A stretch of DNA of 64,000 nt from contig NZ_CP044310.1 in NCBI RefSeq assembly GCF_009664365.1, positions 1,065,001-1,129,000 of the forward strand, in the 5' to 3' direction. Below, one piece after another: positions 9,073 to 19,107 of this stretch (position 1 is its first letter; every line of letters begins with the position of its first letter). Made by a program: the position numbers and the translations under genes. Below the pieces are notes generated by a model. That model did no database searches. It was not told where the DNA came from and saw nothing but the letters and a program-made list of their open reading frames with translations. This stretch comes from Paenibacillus xylanilyticus. Lineage in GTDB: Bacteria > Bacillota > Bacilli > Paenibacillales > Paenibacillaceae.

Positions 9073-10026
9073 ATGAAATCCCAGATACCTACGGTGAACC
9101 GTGCCACGGGCAAGCTGCAATCGGGCAGCCTTCTGTCACGAATGTACAAACACCGGATGATCTATTTGCTTATTTTGCCGGGACTGCTGTATTTCCTGCT
9201 GTTCAAGATTGTACCTCTCTGGGGACTGCTGCTGGCTTTTCAGGATTACAATCCGTTCCTCGGTTTTACGGGAAGTGAATGGGTGGGACTCAAGCATTTT
9301 AATGAGCTGTTTGCCAGCTCCAACTTCTACATCATGCTGCGTAACACGCTCGCCATTAATCTGATCGCACTGGTATTCCATTTCCCGCTGCCGATTCTGC
9401 TGGCACTCATGTTGAACGAAATTCGGCATGAGACGTTTAAACGCATCAACCAGTCGATTGTGTACCTACCACACTTTCTGTCCTGGGTCGTCGTTGCCAG
9501 CATGACGTTTTTTCTGCTCTCCACGGACGTCGGCATTGTGAACAAGCTGATTGCACAGAGCGGCAAGGATACGATCTCGTTTCTATCGGAACCGAATTAT
9601 TTCTGGGGGCTGCTTACCGCTCAGAGCATGTGGAAGGAAGCCGGCTGGGGAACGATCATTTTCCTCGCGGCGATGGCGGGAGTGGACCCTCAGCGGTATG
9701 AAGCTGCCGTTGTTGACGGAGCCGGACGGTTCCGGCAAATCTGGCATATTACGCTGCCTGCCATCCGGCCGACCATTATCATTTTGCTGATCCTGCGCCT
9801 CGGCAGCATGGCGGATACAGGATTTGAACAAATTTTGCTGATGATGAATCCGCTCGTTCGTTCGGTTGGAGAGGTATTTGATACGTATTCCTATACGTAC
9901 GGGATATTGCAAGGCAAGATCAGCATTGGGGTTACCGTGGGGCTGTTCAAGGGACTGGTTGGATTGTTCCTAATTGTGGCTGCCAACAAAATTGTCAGAA
10001 GACTTGGACATGAAGGCATCTATTAG
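9073..10026 (+). CDS. Sugar ABC importer permease, LplB type
   Basis: 317 residues with six membrane segments, binding-protein-dependent transport type. The cytoplasmic EAA loop reads EAAVVDGAGRFRQIWHITLP, the contact site for the ATPase. The N-terminal PLWGLLLAFQDYNPFLG stretch is typical of the LplB/YtcP-neighbour permeases found in Paenibacillus sugar clusters. It starts just 5 bases after the GHL6 gene; ATG 9073 has GAGGTG upstream. No ATPase gene is present in the cluster, as is usual for this group, which shares an MsmX-type ATPase encoded elsewhere. Confidence 0.9.
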   Translation: MKSQIPTVNRATGKLQSGSLLSRMYKHRMIYLLILPGLLYFLLFKIVPLWGLLLAFQDYNPFLGFTGSEWVGLKHFNELFASSNFYIMLRNTLAINLIALVFHFPLPILLALMLNEIRHETFKRINQSIVYLPHFLSWVVVASMTFFLLSTDVGIVNKLIAQSGKDTISFLSEPNYFWGLLTAQSMWKEAGWGTIIFLAAMAGVDPQRYEAAVVDGAGRFRQIWHITLPAIRPTIIILLILRLGSMADTGFEQILLMMNPLVRSVGEVFDTYSYTYGILQGKISIGVTVGLFKGLVGLFLIVAANKIVRRLGHEGIY

Positions 10027-10065
10027 TCCCATAGGTGGGTGGACTGTCAGAAAGGAGGATAGGTT

Positions 10066-10947
10066 ATGAGCTTTGTTGTGCAGAAAAAAGGGCTCACGCT
10101 CTTCGACTGGATCAATTACAGTCTGGTTGCATTGATCTCGCTGGCATGTATATTTCCGTTCTTATATGTCTTCAGCGTTTCGTTTACCGATCCGAAGGTG
10201 TATGTGCCGCTCAAGTTTTATCTGTTCCCGGAGAAGTGGTCGCTGGAATCCTACCGGTATATTTTATCAACCAACAGTTTTATCAATGCGTTTAAAAGCA
10301 CGTTGTTTATTACGGTTGTAGGCACCATACTGAATATTATCGTATCCTTCACCATGGCCTATGGGTTAACGAAACGCTCTCTGCCCGGGCATAAGTGGAT
10401 TATGGGATTGGTCATTTTCACCTTGGTCTTTAGTGCCGGGATTATCCCAAATTACTTGCTCGTGAAGGAGCTGGGACTGTTAAACTCCTATTGGTCCATG
10501 ATTTTGCCTGGACTAACGAATGCCTGGAGCCTGATTGTGATCAAAAGCTTCCTGGAATCGCTGCCTTCGGAGCTGGAGGACGCGGCACAGATTGATGGAT
10601 GCAGCGATCTCACCGCATTTTTCCGAATTATTGTACCGTTATCCATGCCAGCGATCGCCACGTTTACATTATTTTTTGCGGTAGGACACTGGAATGCGTA
10701 TTTCAATGCATTGATCTATTTATCCGATTCAAGCAAATGGACGCTGCAGCTGCTCATCAAAACACTCGTTATCGATTCAAACTCCGTCGCCGTAGCTCAG
10801 GCTGGGGCAAGTGATGAAAGCGTTGTGCCGCAGGAGACCATTCGCATGGCGTCAATCGTACTCGCGATGGTGCCGATCCTGATCGTGTATCCATTTTTGC
10901 AAAAGCATTTTGCCAAAGGGGTCATGATTGGCTCCGTCAAAGGTTGA
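10066..10947 (+). CDS. Sugar ABC importer permease, LplC type
   Basis: 293 residues with six membrane segments. The EAA loop is LEDAAQIDGCSDLTAFFRII, and the protein ends in the KHFAKGVMIGSVKG motif that is near-universal in LplC/YtcP-type permeases. AAAGGAGG stands upstream of the ATG. It forms the second half of the membrane channel with the preceding permease and should deliver the sugar bound by the lipoprotein at 11025. Confidence 0.92.
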   Translation: MSFVVQKKGLTLFDWINYSLVALISLACIFPFLYVFSVSFTDPKVYVPLKFYLFPEKWSLESYRYILSTNSFINAFKSTLFITVVGTILNIIVSFTMAYGLTKRSLPGHKWIMGLVIFTLVFSAGIIPNYLLVKELGLLNSYWSMILPGLTNAWSLIVIKSFLESLPSELEDAAQIDGCSDLTAFFRIIVPLSMPAIATFTLFFAVGHWNAYFNALIYLSDSSKWTLQLLIKTLVIDSNSVAVAQAGASDESVVPQETIRMASIVLAMVPILIVYPFLQKHFAKGVMIGSVKG

Positions 10948-10982
10948 ACGCTGCTGAAGTTAAATTATGCTTTATGTATAAA

Positions 10983-10996
10983 TGCAAACGCTTACC
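10983..10996 (+). promoter_or_regulatory. CcpA cre-like site before the solute-binding protein gene
   Basis: TGCAAACGCTTACC matches the Bacillus cre consensus TGWAANCGNTNWCA at 12 of 14 positions. It lies 29 bp before the binding-protein start, in the only sizeable gap inside this operon, so it could mark an internal promoter or roadblock point. Confidence 0.4.
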
Positions 10997-11024
10997 AATC
11001 TGACGATAAGGGAGATGAAGGCGA

Positions 11025-12557
11025 ATGAACAAGGGGAACAAACGATGGGCGACATGGCTCTGCATGTTTCTGGCAGTAACCATGCTGGCGGCGTGTACGG
11101 GGAACAGTGGTTCAGGTGAAACGGCTGGCAGTACAAATAGCGGGGAATCCGGTGGAGACCAGCCGCTGGACATCAAGATGTTTGCCGGATTGTACAATGA
11201 AATTCCCGATATGAACAACGAATACTGGACCGAATGGGAGAAGCGGACCAACGCCAAACTCGATATTGAATGGGTGCCTTCAGGCGATCTGGATACGAAG
11301 CTGGATTTGCTGCTCGCCTCCGGTGATCTGCCAGAAGTGGTGGCCTACCAGAATCAGATTCGCCCCACGCTGATTACTGCGATCAAGAACGGCGCGTTCT
11401 GGGACCTGACTCCATTCCTTGGAGATCTCAGCGAATATCCGAATTTGAAGGAGAATCTGGCGCCGGATGCGCTCAAATACCTGTCGGTGGAAGGGAGTAT
11501 TTACGCCGTCCCACGCTCCCGTTCCCGGGTTGATGGCGGACTGAAAATTCGGGAGGATTGGCTGAAGCAGCTGAACCTGCCGATTCCCAAGACGTTTGAG
11601 GAATATAGAGAAGCACTGAAGAAAATCGTGGACAGTGATATGGATGGCAATGGCAAGAAGGACACGGTTGGCCTATTATTCGTCAACAACCCACCTGCCA
11701 TGTTCCAAGCCGGATTCGGGGCATATAACCCAACCTATGATAACGATGGCGGGCTGATGAGCCCTGGATTAACACCGCAATATGTGGAGATGGTCGAGTG
11801 GTTCCGGGAACTATACGCCGATGGGCTGCTCTCCAAGGAATATGCTGTCATGAAGGAGAGTCAGGCCGAGGAACTATTTAAGACCAACCGGGCGGCTTCT
11901 TACGGACGTCCAATCTGGTGGGATCATGAATGGGAGCAGGCCATGAAAAAATCAGGGCAGCCTGACGCCAAAATTCTGAACTTGTCTCTGACAGGTCCTC
12001 ATGGAGACGCAGCGGTCGGTCTGGAGACTGGTGTCGCGGGTGGATTCTACATTTCCAAGAAGGTGCCTGAAGAGAAGGTGAAGCAGCTCCTGAAGTATTT
12101 TGATCTGACTGCTTCCCAGGAAATGACGGACTTTGCCTACTATGGAATCGAGGGTACGCACTATACGGAGCAGGATGGTCAGAAAGTGCTGACGGAGCAA
12201 GGCGTCAAGGAAGTGAACACAACGAGCAAAGGGGCAGGTGTGCTCGCCTATGCCAAGTGGGGCAAAGTGATTAGTGCTTCCGGAGACAAAGCCTATAATG
12301 ACGCCAAAATCAAGGAAGTCGAGAATTTCGATGAAATTGGAAAGATCGACTTCTACCGGGTGATTACCTCGGAGGCCTGGAGAGAGACATGGCCCAAATA
12401 TGCAGACGAGTACAGCTCCATGTTGACCCGAACAATTGTTGGACAGATCAGTGTTGAAGAATTCAGAGCCTATGTAGACAAGTTGAACAGTCAGCCGGAC
12501 ATCAAGCAGGCTTATCAGGAAATGGCCAAGGCTTATGAGCAGTTTAATCAACAATAA
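11025..12557 (+). CDS. Extracellular sugar-binding lipoprotein of ABC importer
   Basis: 510 residues. Lipoprotein signal peptide with lipobox LAAC (Cys24), then a Gly/Ser/Thr linker and a family 1-type solute-binding domain (LplA/YtcQ group). Visible family features are the EKRTNAKLDIEWVP segment, the LASGDLPEVV motif, and a Ca-site-like DSDMDGNGKKDT loop (about residues 204-215). It captures the substrate outside the cell and passes it to the two permeases encoded just upstream. The substrate is not evident; the flanking GHL6 enzymes suggest an oligosaccharide. Confidence 0.92.
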   Translation: MNKGNKRWATWLCMFLAVTMLAACTGNSGSGETAGSTNSGESGGDQPLDIKMFAGLYNEIPDMNNEYWTEWEKRTNAKLDIEWVPSGDLDTKLDLLLASGDLPEVVAYQNQIRPTLITAIKNGAFWDLTPFLGDLSEYPNLKENLAPDALKYLSVEGSIYAVPRSRSRVDGGLKIREDWLKQLNLPIPKTFEEYREALKKIVDSDMDGNGKKDTVGLLFVNNPPAMFQAGFGAYNPTYDNDGGLMSPGLTPQYVEMVEWFRELYADGLLSKEYAVMKESQAEELFKTNRAASYGRPIWWDHEWEQAMKKSGQPDAKILNLSLTGPHGDAAVGLETGVAGGFYISKKVPEEKVKQLLKYFDLTASQEMTDFAYYGIEGTHYTEQDGQKVLTEQGVKEVNTTSKGAGVLAYAKWGKVISASGDKAYNDAKIKEVENFDEIGKIDFYRVITSEAWRETWPKYADEYSSMLTRTIVGQISVEEFRAYVDKLNSQPDIKQAYQEMAKAYEQFNQQ

Positions 12558-12575
12558 CGAGGTAAAGGAGAAGCG

Positions 12576-14657
12576 ATGAAAACTCCCATACTTAGCGATA
12601 AGGAACAACGTCCCTGGTGGCAGCAGCCGCTGCGCATCATTCAACCTAACATGCAGGTGAAGGACACCGAGAGGATTGATCCCGAACGGCTTGCGGAACA
12701 AATGCTCGAGATGGGTGCCAATGCCATGGTGTTTAATGTGGGTGGAATCTATGCCTGGTACCGATCGAATGTCGCATTTCATGTTCAAAATGAATACTTG
12801 CCCCGCGGCAGCGATCTACTGCGGGATATGATCCAGAGCTGTCATCAGCGCGGGATTCGCTTCATTGCCCGCTTTGATTTTAGCAAGGCAGAGGACTCCG
12901 TTTATTTGCAGAAGCCCCAGTGGTTTGTCCGCAAGGAAGGGGGTCAGCCGGATATTATCGGCGCCACCCGGCCGGGGGCCTGGCCTCTGTTGATGTCGAC
13001 CTGCATTAACGGAGGCTACCGTAACGAAGAACTGGCGGTTCCTGTAATCCGGGAAGCACTGGAACGTTATGAGATTGACGGTGTCTTCTTCAACGCACCC
13101 GGATATGTATATTGCCAATGCTCGCATTGTCATAAGAAATACAAGGGACTGTATGGGACAGAGCTGCCGAGTACTTCAGCAGAGCTGGCGTCTGATTTTG
13201 CAGCCCGCTGCTTCGATGATAATCTGGGCCGGATGTATCAGGAGATCAAGGCTGTTCGGCCTGAGGTACCGATGATTCTGTACTACAATCTGCATCGGGA
13301 TAATCTGGAGCAACGGGTGTCCATTACCGACATGCTCTGTACTGAACCGCAGGATGTGTTGTCGCTGGGGCACACCCGTATCCCGGAGTTCTGGCAGCCT
13401 GCGCTCAGTATCAAGGTGGGGCGCTCCGTTCCGGGTCGTCCTGATCCCTTCGGCATTGTACATTCTTGCCCTGGCATGGACTGGCGGCATACCGGGCTTC
13501 CGCCTGCCGAATACCGCTTCTGGCTCTCGCAGATTCCAGCCAATGGCGGTCAGCTCTGGCATTCATTAACCGGAATCCCGGATACGATTACGGATAAGCG
13601 GATTTTGCGAACCGTAACAGAGGTCAACAGGGATGCAGCGAAGCTTGCAACCCATATGGACGGCGCACAACCCGTGAACCAGGTGGCACTCATGTGGAGT
13701 GCCAATCGTTCAGCGGAAGGCTTGGCGGAGACGCTCATCCATAAGCACATTCCCTTTGATGTGATTCTGCCTGAACAGGTGGGCACTGTGAACCTGAACC
13801 ACTATCCGGTCGTTATTTTGCCTGAAGGATTCGCACATTCATCCCATGTTATAGATTTGCTCCGCGATTATGTGAGTCAGGGAGGTGGCCTTATCGCAGA
13901 GGGAGAGCTGCCGAAGATGGAAGAACCGACGGATACGATGCTGATGGACCTGTTTGGTATTTCCGGGGAAATGCAGGAGAGCGAGTATTTGGCTGCATCC
14001 TATCTACGGTTTGAACAGATATCTAGCACAGACAATGAAGGAAATCCACTGCAGCGGAAGCTGGAGGAAACGGAACTTATACCGCATCGAGGTAAGGTGA
14101 TGTACTGTAAGCCCAAGGATGCAGATGTTCAGGTATTGGCAACGTTAGTTCCTCCGTTCTCTCCGTTGGAAAGTGTAGGGGCGCCTCCGGAACGGGCCTC
14201 ACTGGCTGTTAAACAAACCGATCTTCCGCTGGCACTGTTGCGAAGCTATGGCACAGGGCAGACCTTATATTTCCCATTTTCGCTTAGCGGTCTTATACAG
14301 GAATTCAAATTGGAGGAGCATTTTCGGTTGTTTGCCAATGCTGTTCATGTGCAGCTGAATAATAGAGCTCTGGTATCGATCACGGAAGCACCCGGTTTAC
14401 AGCTGACTGTTTTCCGCAAGGATAACGACCTGCTGATTCATCTGGTGAACGGGGCAGGACGCAGACCGCTATCATCCATGCTCCCTATCCATGATATTGA
14501 GATTACAGTTCTAACAGGGGAGGATCATTCTGCAGGAGACGCTGAAGCGTTAATCGCAGGAACGAAGCTTAAGACAGAACGGTCTGGAAATAAACTGAAA
14601 ATTAGCGTCCCCAAGCTGGACGTTTGGGAGTGTATCTGGGTACCTCTCTTGATATAA
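12576..14657 (+). CDS. GHL6-type glycoside-hydrolase-like protein (second paralogue)
   Basis: 693 residues, cytoplasmic, with AAAGGAG before the ATG. It is clearly paralogous to the protein at 7053: NVGGIYAWY at 54-62, FIARFDFSKA at 97-106, IDGVFFN at 167-173 and a Cys cluster C180, C182, C185. The central part differs, with WRHTGLPPAEYRFWLSQIP and an LWHSLTG motif. The C-terminal region again resembles a GH42-type trimerisation domain (VILPEGFAHSS..., SQGGGLIAEGE). The pair may act on different linkages of one imported sugar. The exact reaction is unknown. Confidence 0.78.
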   Translation: MKTPILSDKEQRPWWQQPLRIIQPNMQVKDTERIDPERLAEQMLEMGANAMVFNVGGIYAWYRSNVAFHVQNEYLPRGSDLLRDMIQSCHQRGIRFIARFDFSKAEDSVYLQKPQWFVRKEGGQPDIIGATRPGAWPLLMSTCINGGYRNEELAVPVIREALERYEIDGVFFNAPGYVYCQCSHCHKKYKGLYGTELPSTSAELASDFAARCFDDNLGRMYQEIKAVRPEVPMILYYNLHRDNLEQRVSITDMLCTEPQDVLSLGHTRIPEFWQPALSIKVGRSVPGRPDPFGIVHSCPGMDWRHTGLPPAEYRFWLSQIPANGGQLWHSLTGIPDTITDKRILRTVTEVNRDAAKLATHMDGAQPVNQVALMWSANRSAEGLAETLIHKHIPFDVILPEQVGTVNLNHYPVVILPEGFAHSSHVIDLLRDYVSQGGGLIAEGELPKMEEPTDTMLMDLFGISGEMQESEYLAASYLRFEQISSTDNEGNPLQRKLEETELIPHRGKVMYCKPKDADVQVLATLVPPFSPLESVGAPPERASLAVKQTDLPLALLRSYGTGQTLYFPFSLSGLIQEFKLEEHFRLFANAVHVQLNNRALVSITEAPGLQLTVFRKDNDLLIHLVNGAGRRPLSSMLPIHDIEITVLTGEDHSAGDAEALIAGTKLKTERSGNKLKISVPKLDVWECIWVPLLI

Positions 14658-14714
14658 TGAACCCGAACAGAGACATGCGAAAATGAGCCTAAGGCAGCAT
14701 ACGGGGGTGATTCC

Positions 14715-17048
14715 ATGAGACAGGTAATGCACACCATCCAATCAGCGCTTGACCGCTGGTTCGCAACGAATGGTTATCTGAAAAGACTGATCTGGTTGGG
14801 CTGCATGTCGGTGGTCATCCCGGTGGTGCTTGCCGGAAGCGCGTACTATCATTTCTCGATGATCAAACTGACCGAACAATTTCAGGATAACAATATGGCC
14901 TCATTGAACTTGCTCAAAGACAGGGTGGAGAATATTCTGACCAATATTGAGCATGAATCGATGCAGCTCGCCAGTGGCCCGTTGATGCGAAATGCATTAG
15001 GCAGTGCTCATTATGAGAGCGATTACTTTCTCCACTTGGATCTGCTCGATCTGTTTCAGCTCCACAAAAACACCAATAATCTAATTGAAGAAATGATCTA
15101 TTATGATGCCAAAACAGATATGGTTCTGTCCCATTATTACGGATTGGTTTCGCTGGCAGACTACAAGGAAAAGCAGGACATGGGGGCTGCTCTGGAAGGC
15201 CAGGCAGCTGCAGGTTGGAGGTATCTTCCCGAGTCCGGAGAAGCGGGCTATATCTCCTATGTGAGGCAAGTGCCTGTCATGGGACAGGGAGAACCGCGCG
15301 GCGTGGTCATACTCCAAGTGAAGGAACAGGAGCTGCGGAGTTTGCTGCGCAGCTATTCCGTCAGTCTGGAAGATCAATCCCTCGCCATTCTTAATGCGGA
15401 CCAGCAAATTATTTTGCACACGGACGGCCCTGGAGAGATTGGCAAACGGGCATCAGAGGACGAGGTGCTGCAGCAGATCGCATATGCAGAAGGCAGAGAA
15501 CGCTCGGGCCATGAGGTACTGAAGGGGGAGCAGGGGAATGAGCTTGTGGCATATGCCTCAGCCTCCATGGGGAGGACCTATATATCCCAGCTCCCTGAGC
15601 AGGAGATGATTGCCCAGTTGAATTGGATCAAGGTGCTCATCTTGATCTCGGTGTCCATCTTTGTGTTGGTCGGTATGCTGCTCACCTGGTTCAGCTCACG
15701 GCTAGCCTATAACCCTATTCAGCAGCTGCTGCGGTATGGGGAGCACTTGCGCAGGAACGGGCAGGAAACAGCTCCCCAGGGGAATGAAATTGAATATATC
15801 CGGTCTTCGCTCAGCTATCTCAATGAACAGACCGAAACCCTGAATCGGTATATAGAGGGCATACAGCCAGACCTCCGCGATCGTTTTTTGCAGAGATTAC
15901 TGCAATCCAGCGGTTCATGGACCAGCAGCAGGTTGGAAGAAGAATGTGCCAGACACGAGTTCCGGACAGAGGGACAATTTTTGGTGCTGGTCGTCAAAGT
16001 GGAAAATCTGGTCAAGAAGAAACGATTTTTACCCAGTGAAGGCCCCGTCATTGTATTTGCCCTGAGAAACGTCATGGATGAACTGCTCAGCCAAAACTCG
16101 GATCTGACGGGGTATGTTGTAGACAAAAATGATAGTGATTCGGTGGCAATTCTGCATTTCGATTCAGAGATTTCTGCTCGTGAAGCGAGGCAGAGGGTAT
16201 GCAGCTATGCAGAGGAGATTCATCACGCACTGGATCAATACCTGTCTTTCTCGGCAACGGTGGGCGTAGGGCGTCCGGGTCAACTGCATGGGATCGCAGA
16301 GTCCTTTCGTGAAGCGCAGCTTGCCCTGCAGTATCGGCTATTTGATGATGCCGAGAACGTTCTGTTCTATGAAGATATTCTGACCACCCAGCGTAATCCG
16401 GTCTTCATGTATCCCCGGGAGATCGAAGAGGAGATTCTTGAATCCCTATGGAACGGAACGCTTACGAATGCGGAGGATGCGCTGCATCGGTTTTCCAAGA
16501 AAGTGCGTGCTTCCGAATCCTATACGGTCATGATTCAGGGATATCATATGCTGCTGTCGGCCATTATTCAATTCATGGAGACGAAGGGACCCGGCATGCT
16601 TGAACGACTGGGCAGCAATCTGTTCGATCAGCTGCAGGAGAATCAGACATCGAAGGAGATGCACGACTGGTTTATCGGTGTGCTGTTTCCATTATGCATT
16701 GAGGCCAGTCAGGATCTTCGCACCAATTCATCCCGCCTGATTGTTCAGCGGGTCTGCGAGCATCTGAGCAGCCATCCCGAAGGAATGCAGTCACTATCGG
16801 ATTGTGCAGAACTCGTGAATGTCAGTCCTTCCTATCTAAGCAGGCTCTTCAAGAAGGAAATGGGGGTGTCCTTTATCGAATACATGATGAATCTGAAGGT
16901 GCAAAAAGCGAAGCAATTGTTGAAGGATACCGATTGCACCATTACGGAAATTGCCGAACAGGTGGGATATTCGGAACGTAACCTGAACAGGGCCTTTCAG
17001 CGGTTTGTTCAGATGTCGCCCAATCAATATCGAATGTCGGTCCGCTAG
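14715..17048 (+). CDS. Membrane-anchored AraC-family regulator (YesS-like)
   Basis: 777 residues. A short cytoplasmic N-terminus is followed by a membrane segment (about 20-42), an extracellular sensor region of Cache type, a second membrane segment (about 300-325), a linker and an uncharacterised middle region. The C-terminal two-helix-turn-helix AraC domain (about 680-777) carries SPSYLSRLFKKEMGVSF and the second motif ITEIAEQVGYSERNLNRAF. This type of one-component regulator senses an external sugar and activates the adjacent transport cluster. It starts 57 bp after the second GHL6 gene on the same strand, and GGGGGTG precedes the ATG. Confidence 0.88.
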   Translation: MRQVMHTIQSALDRWFATNGYLKRLIWLGCMSVVIPVVLAGSAYYHFSMIKLTEQFQDNNMASLNLLKDRVENILTNIEHESMQLASGPLMRNALGSAHYESDYFLHLDLLDLFQLHKNTNNLIEEMIYYDAKTDMVLSHYYGLVSLADYKEKQDMGAALEGQAAAGWRYLPESGEAGYISYVRQVPVMGQGEPRGVVILQVKEQELRSLLRSYSVSLEDQSLAILNADQQIILHTDGPGEIGKRASEDEVLQQIAYAEGRERSGHEVLKGEQGNELVAYASASMGRTYISQLPEQEMIAQLNWIKVLILISVSIFVLVGMLLTWFSSRLAYNPIQQLLRYGEHLRRNGQETAPQGNEIEYIRSSLSYLNEQTETLNRYIEGIQPDLRDRFLQRLLQSSGSWTSSRLEEECARHEFRTEGQFLVLVVKVENLVKKKRFLPSEGPVIVFALRNVMDELLSQNSDLTGYVVDKNDSDSVAILHFDSEISAREARQRVCSYAEEIHHALDQYLSFSATVGVGRPGQLHGIAESFREAQLALQYRLFDDAENVLFYEDILTTQRNPVFMYPREIEEEILESLWNGTLTNAEDALHRFSKKVRASESYTVMIQGYHMLLSAIIQFMETKGPGMLERLGSNLFDQLQENQTSKEMHDWFIGVLFPLCIEASQDLRTNSSRLIVQRVCEHLSSHPEGMQSLSDCAELVNVSPSYLSRLFKKEMGVSFIEYMMNLKVQKAKQLLKDTDCTITEIAEQVGYSERNLNRAFQRFVQMSPNQYRMSVR

Positions 17049-17156
17049 ATTTCATGTAAATGATAGACGGCGGCGTGCGAAAGCTATAACATACAGATAT
17101 AGCAATCCAAGACAAGCACCTCACCAAACCATAGAGATACAAGGAGGAAACCTACG

Positions 17157-18050
17157 ATGACAAATACGACGAAGGCACCTGGAGAGACGAAAGTTGGCTT
17201 TATCGGTACAGGCGTTATGGGGAAAAGCATGGCAGGTCACATCCAGAAAGCGGGCTATCCGCTGCATGTGTATACCCGCACAGCTGCCAAAGCGGAGGCG
17301 TTGGTGAATGAAGGGGCCGTTTGGCACGATACACCAGGCAAGCTTGCGGCTGAGTGTGATGTCATCATCACCATGGTAGGATATCCGAAGGATGTAGAGG
17401 AGATTTATCTTGGCGAGGACGGTCTTGTGGCCAATGCCAAACCAGGTTCATTCCTGATTGATATGACGACATCCAGTCCCATGCTGGCTGCTCGCATCTT
17501 CGAGGCGGCAGAAGCCAAGGGGCTGCATGCCTTGGATGCACCCGTATCGGGTGGAGATATTGGCGCACGCGATGGCAAGCTGTCCATCATGGTTGGTGGC
17601 ACCGAGGAAGCATTCGAAGCGGTACGACCGCTGTTCGAATGTATGGGCACCAACATTGTATTGCAGGGCAAGGCCGGTTCCGGTCAGCATACCAAAATGT
17701 GCAACCAGATTGCCATTGCATCCGGCATGATGGGCGTATGCGAAGCACTCGCCTATGCCAAGAGTTCGGGGCTTGACGCGGAGAACGTGCTGAAGAGCAT
17801 TGCTACCGGGGCAGCCGGAAGCTGGTCGCTGAGCAATCTCGGTCCGCGCATGATCGCAGGCGATTTCGAGCCTGGATTCTATGTGAAACATTTTATTAAA
17901 GACATGGGAATTGCCCTCGAATCGGCCAAAGCCATGGGCATGAAGACGCCAGGACTGGCACTGGCTGAATCCCTGTATCAGGAAATATCCAGAAACGGTC
18001 TGGATGAGAAGGGCACGCAGGTGCTCTATACGTACTATCTTCAATCATAA
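17157..18050 (+). CDS. NAD(P)-dependent beta-hydroxyacid dehydrogenase (3-hydroxyisobutyrate / tartronate-semialdehyde reductase family)
   Basis: 297 residues. The Rossmann motif GFIGTGVMG (14-22) binds NAD(P). The substrate loop DAPVSGGDIGARDG (127-140) and the catalytic-Lys motif GSGQHTKMCNQ (Lys180) are both intact. The family oxidises or reduces small beta-hydroxyacids such as 3-hydroxyisobutyrate or tartronate semialdehyde in the cytoplasm. The neighbouring sugar genes make a sugar-acid role plausible, but this is inference. AAGGAGG precedes the ATG. Confidence 0.9.
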   Translation: MTNTTKAPGETKVGFIGTGVMGKSMAGHIQKAGYPLHVYTRTAAKAEALVNEGAVWHDTPGKLAAECDVIITMVGYPKDVEEIYLGEDGLVANAKPGSFLIDMTTSSPMLAARIFEAAEAKGLHALDAPVSGGDIGARDGKLSIMVGGTEEAFEAVRPLFECMGTNIVLQGKAGSGQHTKMCNQIAIASGMMGVCEALAYAKSSGLDAENVLKSIATGAAGSWSLSNLGPRMIAGDFEPGFYVKHFIKDMGIALESAKAMGMKTPGLALAESLYQEISRNGLDEKGTQVLYTYYLQS

Positions 18051-18340
18051 ATTTTGTGGTAAGGGCAGCGTGTTCTTTTTCTTAAATGGAAAGGGATGCG
18101 CTGTTTTTTTAGAATTTTCAATGGATCGCATGTGTCTAAAGTCACAATATTGGTTAAATATTTTCGTGTACTTTGGTTTGTGCAAGGAAATTAGGCCTGA
18201 TGACCTTTATTTTTGCTCGTCTTCATCCGACATAAGTAATAGAAGTTTACATAATTGAAGTATAAAGATGTTGTTATGTTGTCCAATTGTCGTAACCGAT
18301 CACCTGTAACTCACACTAAATTTTAGAACGGAGCTTGCCC

Positions 18341-19084
18341 ATGTTCAAAAAAATCCTGTCTCTGTTCAAGACACAGCCAGAGCTTGCGAGTTCAATTACG
18401 GCTTCGGCCCCCGCGATGCCGGATACGGGCCCCGCACCTGCCCGAATGACGCGGAGCAGACGCAAACCCAAATCCAAATCCAAACATGAAGCCGCCTGGA
18501 TCAGCGAGCCGGAAGAACCGACTACAGCAGAACGACTGTACAGTCTCCCGGGACAATATAAGGTTTTGAGTGATCTGCTCGTGGCCAATCCCAAGTCCCG
18601 TTCAGGCTATTCTCAGATTGATCATGTTGTTATTGGTCCGCGGGGGATCTTCGTGATCGAGACCCGTAACCTGACAACAGGCGAGATTCGGGGTGGGCGC
18701 AGAGAAGCCAACTGGACGGTCAGTACCAGTCGCATTAAGATGTATAATCCGCTGATGCAGCATCGGGGTCATGTGGAGGCGGTTCATGCACACCTCGGAG
18801 ATTATAAGCGGATCCGCATGATATCCATGGTGACCTTCACCAATCGCTGCCGGATCAGTGTCGATCCTGCGGTACGGTATGTGAATTCCGATGAACTGGT
18901 GATATATGATCATGAATTGGTTGAGACCATTCTGCGCAAAACGGAAAGGCTCGAAGCAGAAGTGCCTGAAACGTTGTTTAAGGAGCAGGATATTCAGGCT
19001 ATCTATTCCCTGCTGTCGTCAGCCAATTGCACAGAGCCTCAGACTCGGGCCGAACATATCGAGAAGGCTAAGGGGATTAAATAG
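18341..19084 (+). CDS. NERD-domain protein with basic linker
   Basis: 247 residues. The C-terminal two thirds contain a nuclease-related NERD domain: SQIDHVVIGPRGIFVIETRN at about 91-110, with Asp95 and Glu107 in the expected places. The usual Lys of the E-x-K motif is Arg109 here, so nuclease activity is uncertain. The N-terminal part is a Pro/Ala linker with a strongly basic RSRRKPKSKSK stretch that could contact nucleic acid. A TTG at 18335 is in frame, but the ATG at 18341 has the better spacing to ACGGAG. A terminator follows. The 290 bp before this gene is AT-rich and holds nothing recognised. Confidence 0.72.
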   Translation: MFKKILSLFKTQPELASSITASAPAMPDTGPAPARMTRSRRKPKSKSKHEAAWISEPEEPTTAERLYSLPGQYKVLSDLLVANPKSRSGYSQIDHVVIGPRGIFVIETRNLTTGEIRGGRREANWTVSTSRIKMYNPLMQHRGHVEAVHAHLGDYKRIRMISMVTFTNRCRISVDPAVRYVNSDELVIYDHELVETILRKTERLEAEVPETLFKEQDIQAIYSLLSSANCTEPQTRAEHIEKAKGIK

Positions 19085-19107
19085 CGTATAGATAGGGTTT
19101 CTTGCAG

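Noticed and set aside
18004..18258. An 84-residue frame running out of the dehydrogenase gene
   Set aside because: It begins inside the gene in another frame, has no ribosome binding site, and its composition is not protein-like.
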